NCBI GenBank assembly: GCA_900550695.1
Contig: URTF01000004.1
Location: forward strand, 1 to 53,010
From: an uncultured Ruminococcus sp.
GTDB taxonomy: Bacteria > Bacillota > Clostridia > Oscillospirales > Ruminococcaceae
Direction: 5' to 3'
Length of the DNA: 53,010 nucleotides
The translations under genes were made by a program, and so were the position numbers. Below are positions 48,372 through 53,010 of the stretch, in pieces. Numbering within the stretch: position 1 is the first letter of the stretch; the number at the start of each line of letters is the position of its first letter. Under the pieces are notes generated by a model. It saw only the letters and a program-made list of their open reading frames with translations, searched no databases and was not told where the DNA came from.

Positions 48372-51167
48372 TCATAATTCCGAATTCTTCACTCTGATAT
48401 GGCTTTCTCCCGAACGCACATCTTTAGTGACGATCACCTTGCTGTCAATTCGCTCTTTAAGTTCGGCAACGTGGGAGATTATGCCGACCGTCCGTCCGCT
48501 CTGCGAAAGCTTGCACAGCGTGTCAACAGCCTGCGTCAGTGCCGCTTCGTCAAGCGTTCCGAAGCCCTCGTCAACGAACATCGACTGGAGCTGTATGCCG
48601 CCCGAGTTTGAACATATCTCGTCCGAAAGTCCGAGCGCAAGCGAGAGCGCCGCTTCAAACGATTCACCGCCCGAAAGTGACTTCACGCTTCGCACCGAGC
48701 CGTTGTAGTGGTCGATAACATCAAGCTCCAAGCCGCTCTTGCCACTCAAAGACTCCGCATTCGTGCTTCGTACAAGCTGGTAGCGATTGTCCGTCATCTC
48801 CATAAAGCGCACATTCGCACGTTCGGTGATGCGCTTCAGATACGCCGTCTGAATGTAGGTTTCGAGCGTTATTTTCTCTTTTCCGTTGAGAGTTCCGCCT
48901 GCCGTGTCGCAGAGCGAGCGAAGCATACGGTAACGCTTTTCTGCATTTTCCTGCTCAATGAAGCCGTCCGAAAGATTTTTGAGCGCAGTCGTGTTTGCCT
49001 CTATCCTCGATGAAAGCTTCAATCTCTGTGAATCGAGTTCACGCCGTTTGTTTTCGAGCGAAGCTTTTTCCTCCGCAAGCTTTTCCGAGTCCTCAAAAGG
49101 CAGTTCTTTAAGCTGTGAAGCATAAGCCGAAGCCGCCGATCTCAGCGAAGCGATATCAGCCGAGGTCTTTTCCAATTCCGATTTTGCCGATTCATATTCG
49201 GAGCAAATCCTGCTTCTCGTTTTCTCCAGTTCCGCAAGATGCTTTTTTGCTTCATCTTCACCCGAAAATTCGAGCGTTGAAGCAAGCTTTTCCGCCGCCG
49301 CTTCTGCCGCCTGAGCCTGTGCCGAAAGCGAAGCCGCCTGTGCCGAAAGCTCCGATGCAAGCTGTGTGAAGCTTTTCTGCTCCGCCTGCGCCTTTTCTGT
49401 AAGCTTTGCAAGCTCCGCACAGCGCTTTTTCTTCTCTTCGGCGAGAGCGATATCCTGCATTATCTTCGCAAGCTCGGTTTTTTCACGCTCAAAGTCCTGC
49501 TTGATGCGGTCTTTTATGCCGTCAAGCGGAATTGCGCCGAAATAGCCCTCCGCCTTTGCCGAAACAGCCTTGCGCAGAGCGTTTTCCCTGCCCGAAAGCT
49601 CACCTGCGATGCGGCTTTTCTGTGAAGCATTTTCACGGGAGTTTTCCGCACGGAGCCGAGCCGCTTTGAGCTTGTCCTCGCTGACATTTGCGGCGTGGAG
49701 CTTCGCAGGGTGAGGGTGTTCAGTGCTTCCGCAGACTGGACAAGGCTCACCGACCGCAAGCTTCTGCGCCAGAACTCCTGCCTGACTGTCGAGAAATGCC
49801 CTTTCAAGCGTGTTGAAAGCCGAAATGTCGTCATTTGCCGTCTTTGCCGCAGTGAGATATTCAGCCTGCGCATTTTCAAGCTTGGCGCAAACGTCCATAT
49901 AGTCCTTGACCTCAAAAGCGAACGCTTTCAGTTCGGACATTATGCGGTTTTTCTCCGAAGCGGCGGCTTCAAAGCGAGCCTGATCCTCGGCGGCTGTTTT
50001 TATCGTTTCAAGCTCGGCGGCGTATCCATTTATATTGTTTTCGGCGGTAAAAGCCGATTTTTTCGCATTTTCACATTTCGTCGAGGTCTGCTCCGCAAGC
50101 TTGTTTTTTTCCTTTGCGGTGTTCCGTTCAAGGCTCAGCTGCGCATAATCGGAAAGCCGCTCACGCTCACGGGTGATCTGCTCCGCAAGTCTGTCAGCCT
50201 TTCCGTATTCCGTTTCAGCCGCAGAAAAGCGCTCTTTCAGCTTTGGCATCAGCACTTCCGAAGCACCTATCCTTGTGTTCACTTCGTTAAGCTTTTTCTC
50301 GGCATCAAGCCGTATATTCGAGCGTTCTATCTTCGCCGCAAGCTTTTCCGAAGCGGTCAGAAGCTCCGCCGAAAGCTTTTCGGCCTCGGAAAGGGCAGAC
50401 CTGTCCTCATCGATAATTTTATCCGCAAGCGTATTTATCTCGTCCGAACCGAACAGAAGCGGCTCGGCTTTTAGCCTGGCGAGCTCCTCGGAAAAAGCGC
50501 TGTCCTCGGCGCAGGAAAGAGCGGCGATGTACTGCCCGTTTTTCACGCCGATAAGCTTTAAGCTGTTCGCCGCCGCAGACATATCATCGGCAATGCGTTT
50601 TTGCAGACGCTGATATTTTTCCGTGCCGAAAAGCGAGCGGAAAATGTCTATTTTGTCCTTTGTCGGCGCAAAAAGAAGCCGCAGAAAATCCCCCTGCGAA
50701 AGCATTGCGACCTGCGCAAAGTGGTCACGGTCAAGCCCGATTATCGAGTTTATCATCTTGTTTACGCCCGAAACGCCGCTGACGGTTTTCCCGTCGGGCA
50801 GGGTAAGCTCCGCACCCGCAGGCTCTTCGATGAGAGCGTTCTCCGACTTCGTTCTGCGCAAAGCCTTTCGTGCGTAGGGAGGGTTTCGTTTTATCGTGTA
50901 GACCTTGCCGCCGTATTCAAATTTCAGCTCAACAAAGGTCTTGCTCTCGGGCGAAGCGTACTTGCTGCGGAACATCGAGGAGGATCGGACGTTTCCGCTC
51001 GCCGTGCCGTACAAAGCGAAGATGAGCGCATCGAAAACGGTCGTCTTGCCTGCGCCCGTGTCGCCGGTGATAAGGTAAAGTCCGTCCCTGCCGACCTTGG
51101 AAAAGTCAATGTGTTCCTCGCCTGCGTAAGGTCCGAAAGCGGATATCGTAAGTTCAAGCGGTTTCAT
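48372..51167 (-). CDS. sbcC: SbcC-type exonuclease subunit, SMC-like ATPase
   Basis: A 931-residue ATPase of the Rad50/SbcC family, which with SbcD degrades hairpins and double-strand ends. Walker A GDTGAGKTT at about 35-43, QGDFLRLLFAP (Q-loop region) near 160, two long coiled coils with a zinc hook CPVCG near 475-480, the signature LSGGESFEAALSLALG near 830, and Walker B MFVDEGFGTLDE near 857-868. Length and layout are normal. sbcD normally lies directly upstream, but here an unrelated membrane protein gene occupies that place, 15 bases before the sbcC start. Confidence 0.93.
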   Translation of the reverse strand: MKPLELTISAFGPYAGEEHIDFSKVGRDGLYLITGDTGAGKTTVFDALIFALYGTASGNVRSSSMFRSKYASPESKTFVELKFEYGGKVYTIKRNPPYARKALRRTKSENALIEEPAGAELTLPDGKTVSGVSGVNKMINSIIGLDRDHFAQVAMLSQGDFLRLLFAPTKDKIDIFRSLFGTEKYQRLQKRIADDMSAAANSLKLIGVKNGQYIAALSCAEDSAFSEELARLKAEPLLFGSDEINTLADKIIDEDRSALSEAEKLSAELLTASEKLAAKIERSNIRLDAEKKLNEVNTRIGASEVLMPKLKERFSAAETEYGKADRLAEQITRERERLSDYAQLSLERNTAKEKNKLAEQTSTKCENAKKSAFTAENNINGYAAELETIKTAAEDQARFEAAASEKNRIMSELKAFAFEVKDYMDVCAKLENAQAEYLTAAKTANDDISAFNTLERAFLDSQAGVLAQKLAVGEPCPVCGSTEHPHPAKLHAANVSEDKLKAARLRAENSRENASQKSRIAGELSGRENALRKAVSAKAEGYFGAIPLDGIKDRIKQDFEREKTELAKIMQDIALAEEKKKRCAELAKLTEKAQAEQKSFTQLASELSAQAASLSAQAQAAEAAAEKLASTLEFSGEDEAKKHLAELEKTRSRICSEYESAKSELEKTSADIASLRSAASAYASQLKELPFEDSEKLAEEKASLENKRRELDSQRLKLSSRIEANTTALKNLSDGFIEQENAEKRYRMLRSLCDTAGGTLNGKEKITLETYIQTAYLKRITERANVRFMEMTDNRYQLVRSTNAESLSGKSGLELDVIDHYNGSVRSVKSLSGGESFEAALSLALGLSDEICSNSGGIQLQSMFVDEGFGTLDEAALTQAVDTLCKLSQSGRTVGIISHVAELKERIDSKVIVTKDVRSGESHIRVKNSEL

Positions 51168-51182
51168 AGTTTTGTCCTCGTA

Positions 51183-51905
51183 TTATTTTTTGTATGGCGG
51201 CTTGTATTTTTCCGAAATGCCTCGCTTGTGTTTCGTGTTTTTTGCGATCTCAAGCATTTGCCTGCGGTATTCCTCACGGCGGCGTGTGCGTTCGGCTATC
51301 TTGTCACGGCAGAAAAGAATCCTCTGGGCAATGCGTTCGCCGTCCGTGTAAAAATCGTGTATCTCAATGGTGTCAACGGTCTTTCCGCCGTTGGAATCGT
51401 ACCACCAGTTGTCAAAATCAACACCGTTTTCCGTCCGCTCAAAGCCGAGCCACTCTGCGTCCTGACAAAAATACCGTGCCTTGCCGTGAATTATCATGTA
51501 GTTCTTTACATACTCAACGTCCTCAACATCGTTAAGGTCGATTATCCACAGCTTTTTGTAGTGGCGGAGCTTTCCCTCGCACCGAACGGTCTGATAAAGC
51601 TCGGAGATGATGAGAAGCGAGTCGGAAATTTCTATCGAAGTGTGTTCCTTGTGCGCTTTTATCGAGATATCGGCAAAAATCCCCGTGATGATGCATACAA
51701 TAAGGCTGTAGGCTATGCAGAAATACGTTCCGTAGAAAATTGACTTGTATATTACGCTCGGTATATTCATATCCGCCGTCACGGAGATGATAACGATAAC
51801 GAGCAGAGCTGTCATAAGGCTCATCGGGGGTATGTTAGCAAGAAAAAGCCTGCGGTCAAACACAGAGGCGAGCCGCTTTTCGTTTATATGAAATGTTTTT
51901 TTCAA
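51183..51905 (-). CDS. Membrane protein of unknown function upstream of sbcC
   Basis: A 240-residue protein with two helices (about 25-45 and 55-78) followed by a cytoplasmic domain that looks beta-rich (about 88-160, with SLLIISELYQTVRCEGKLRHYKKLWIIDLNDVEDVEY), similar in layout to membrane-bound PH-like domains, and a basic C terminus. The start is TTG after a GGGGGG run; the next ATG would remove the N terminus. I do not recognise the family. It lies 15 bases before sbcC and is probably co-transcribed. Confidence 0.7.
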   Translation of the reverse strand: MKKTFHINEKRLASVFDRRLFLANIPPMSLMTALLVIVIISVTADMNIPSVIYKSIFYGTYFCIAYSLIVCIITGIFADISIKAHKEHTSIEISDSLLIISELYQTVRCEGKLRHYKKLWIIDLNDVEDVEYVKNYMIIHGKARYFCQDAEWLGFERTENGVDFDNWWYDSNGGKTVDTIEIHDFYTDGERIAQRILFCRDKIAERTRRREEYRRQMLEIAKNTKHKRGISEKYKPPYKK

Positions 51906-51925
51906 GCTTTCGCCCCCCCTTTTTT

Positions 51926-51957
51926 AATGCGTAATGCTTAATGCGTAATGCGTAATT
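51926..51957. repeat. Tandem TAATGCG-type simple repeat
   Basis: Imperfect units of AATGCGTAATG lie just before the start of the membrane protein gene and resemble the array at 2814-2852. Confidence 0.75.
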
Positions 51958-52025
51958 ATTGGAATTGGGTACTTTGTTTTATCTGCTCGATAAATTGGAA
52001 TTTATCGCAATATTCCATTCTTGGG

Positions 52026-52574
52026 TTATACTCGCTTATAAATTATTGGTTCATCATATCCAAAAGTTCTCTTTCCATTAACTTCCATGCTTTCCGATAC
52101 TTCCAGAAAATTGTTGGAAAACTTTTCCCAAAGTTTGAATGTCATTACCGGAGAGAACTGGCTTGTGCTGCCTCCCTCCCAGATTCCGTCCTTTTCATGA
52201 TAAAGTGCCGGAGTAAATTTTTCAGATTTTTCTAGTTTAGAGTAATCAACATTCTTCATAGAATCATATGAAAATGTATTTTTATCTTCTCCTTTGGGAA
52301 TTTCATAAGAAGAAAGTAAAATTCCCTGTTCTATTTCCGTGATAAGGAAAAGATGTGGAGATGCATGACGTTTCCCATTAATTTCATAATAACTCTCTTC
52401 AACAACAAATTTTCCTTTGAAATCTTCAGGAAGGTTATTTATTTTGTCATTACAGATTGTATTTACATGTTCCGCATATGGATATGTTTTCCCCTCTGCC
52501 TGCATTTTCTTAAATTGATCCTTATTATCAAAATGTCCTGTCATCATTCCTACAAAATTATCAAGTTTCATCAT
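52026..52574 (-). CDS. Uncharacterised conserved-looking protein
   Basis: A 182-residue soluble protein. Segments such as MMTGHFDNKDQFKKMQAEG near the N terminus and EESYYEINGKRHASPHLFLITE at about 59-80 recall CpcT/CpeT-like lipocalin-fold proteins, but the match is weak and I would not name it. An AGGAGG site 8 bases before the ATG supports the start. It follows the HAD gene by 29 bases on the same strand. Codon use is more AT-rich than in sbcC, so this pair may have a different history. Confidence 0.62.
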   Translation of the reverse strand: MMKLDNFVGMMTGHFDNKDQFKKMQAEGKTYPYAEHVNTICNDKINNLPEDFKGKFVVEESYYEINGKRHASPHLFLITEIEQGILLSSYEIPKGEDKNTFSYDSMKNVDYSKLEKSEKFTPALYHEKDGIWEGGSTSQFSPVMTFKLWEKFSNNFLEVSESMEVNGKRTFGYDEPIIYKRV

Positions 52575-52603
52575 ATACTTTACCTCCTATTTGCCTATAC
52601 ACA

Positions 52604-53010
52604 CTATTCCCCTTTTGCTTTTGCCATACTGGCGATATCTCCCACTCCATTCAATACCATTGTCGGAAGATAAGCATAAGTTTTGAGAGTATCCTTCGTT
52701 GAACATCCAAAGAGAACTAATACAGTAGACATACCACTTTCCATTCCTGAAATCACATCTGTATCCATACGATCCCCAACCATTACAGCTTCTGCTGAAT
52801 GACATCCAAGCATATTTAATCCTGTTCTCATCATCAGTGGATTCGGTTTCCCACAGAAATATGCCTGTGTACCTGTTGCCATTTCAATGGGTGCAATCAA
52901 TGCACGACAGGCAGGAGCAATGCCGTTCTCAATCGGTCCGGAAACATCTGAGTTTGCTCCGATCAGCTTTGCACCTTTCAGAACTAAATTCGTTGCTTTC
53001 GTTAAGGTAT
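52604..53010 (-). CDS. HAD-superfamily (NagD/AraL-like) phosphatase, C-terminal part
   Basis: The gene runs off the right edge; 135 codons are in the window. GANSDVSGP (about 20 codons in), the substrate-lid end GTQAYFCGKPNPLMM and the conserved motif AVMVGDRMDTDVISGMESGM followed by TVLVLFG identify the C-terminal half of a NagD-type HAD hydrolase, which removes phosphate from sugar phosphates or nucleotides. The Asp nucleophile motif near the N terminus is outside the window. The reading frame is open up to position 53010. Confidence 0.87.
   Translation of the reverse strand, partial: TLTKATNLVLKGAKLIGANSDVSGPIENGIAPACRALIAPIEMATGTQAYFCGKPNPLMMRTGLNMLGCHSAEAVMVGDRMDTDVISGMESGMSTVLVLFGCSTKDTLKTYAYLPTMVLNGVGDIASMAKAKGE

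Overview
The window looks like a chromosomal segment of a fibre-degrading gut or rumen Firmicute of the Oscillospiraceae, most likely Ruminococcus. This is inferred from the anaerobic ribonucleotide reductase pair, a secreted GH5 cellulase-type enzyme, many zinc-ribbon membrane proteins and leucine-rich-repeat (LRR) surface proteins, consensus sigma-A promoters and AT-rich intergenic DNA filled with short transposon-like repeats. No rRNA, tRNA, CRISPR array or full insertion sequence was seen.

Left part (1-10900). An S41-type protease is followed by a tight leftward operon nrdD-nrdG-histidine phosphatase-RlmI-like methyltransferase, preceded by two NrdR boxes 32 bp apart. A nitroreductase with a strong promoter and a 3D/G5 cell-wall protein with a WalR-type box downstream of its promoter come next, then a small cupin.

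Signalling core (11000-26860). A consensus promoter drives a hybrid histidine kinase, a DegV protein and a REC-GGDEF protein. Two Ser/Thr kinase transcription units follow. Each begins with a kinase built as zinc ribbon, kinase, membrane helix, outside LRR, and the two promoters carry the same 30-bp palindromic element. Unit 1 also encodes a small HTH-like protein coupled to the kinase stop. Unit 2 is a six-gene operon: LRR kinase, secreted GH5 glycosidase carrying the same LRR module, zinc-ribbon/FHA protein, PP2C phosphatase, membrane trypsin-like protease with a cytoplasmic FHA domain, and a second PP2C. This phospho-signalling system with both a sensor and a cellulase bearing one LRR module is the best candidate for an undescribed system.

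Middle (26900-47200). An AgrD-like autoinducer peptide gene has two perfect 19-bp direct repeats (LytTR-like) just upstream of its -35. An XRE regulator faces a possible structured RNA. Zinc-ribbon, MORN-like, GLUG-like, BspA-like and LRR envelope proteins lie in several short operons, including a third LRR membrane protein with the same LRR cap. A protein with two repeats resembling the small kinase-linked HTH protein precedes a kinase-NTPase membrane fusion and a flippase, and a MATE exporter follows.

Right part (47200-53010). A compact locus at about 47770-48137 has the layout of a convergent type I toxin-antitoxin (29-residue hydrophobic peptide, opposing consensus promoters, shared hairpin) and sits between two diverged direct repeats. 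sbcC, a membrane protein, an unrecognised conserved-looking protein and a truncated HAD phosphatase complete the window.

Two families of miniature inverted-repeat elements are recognisable by their termini, target duplications (4 bp TTAA/AATT and 3 bp TTA/TAA) and nesting inside each other.
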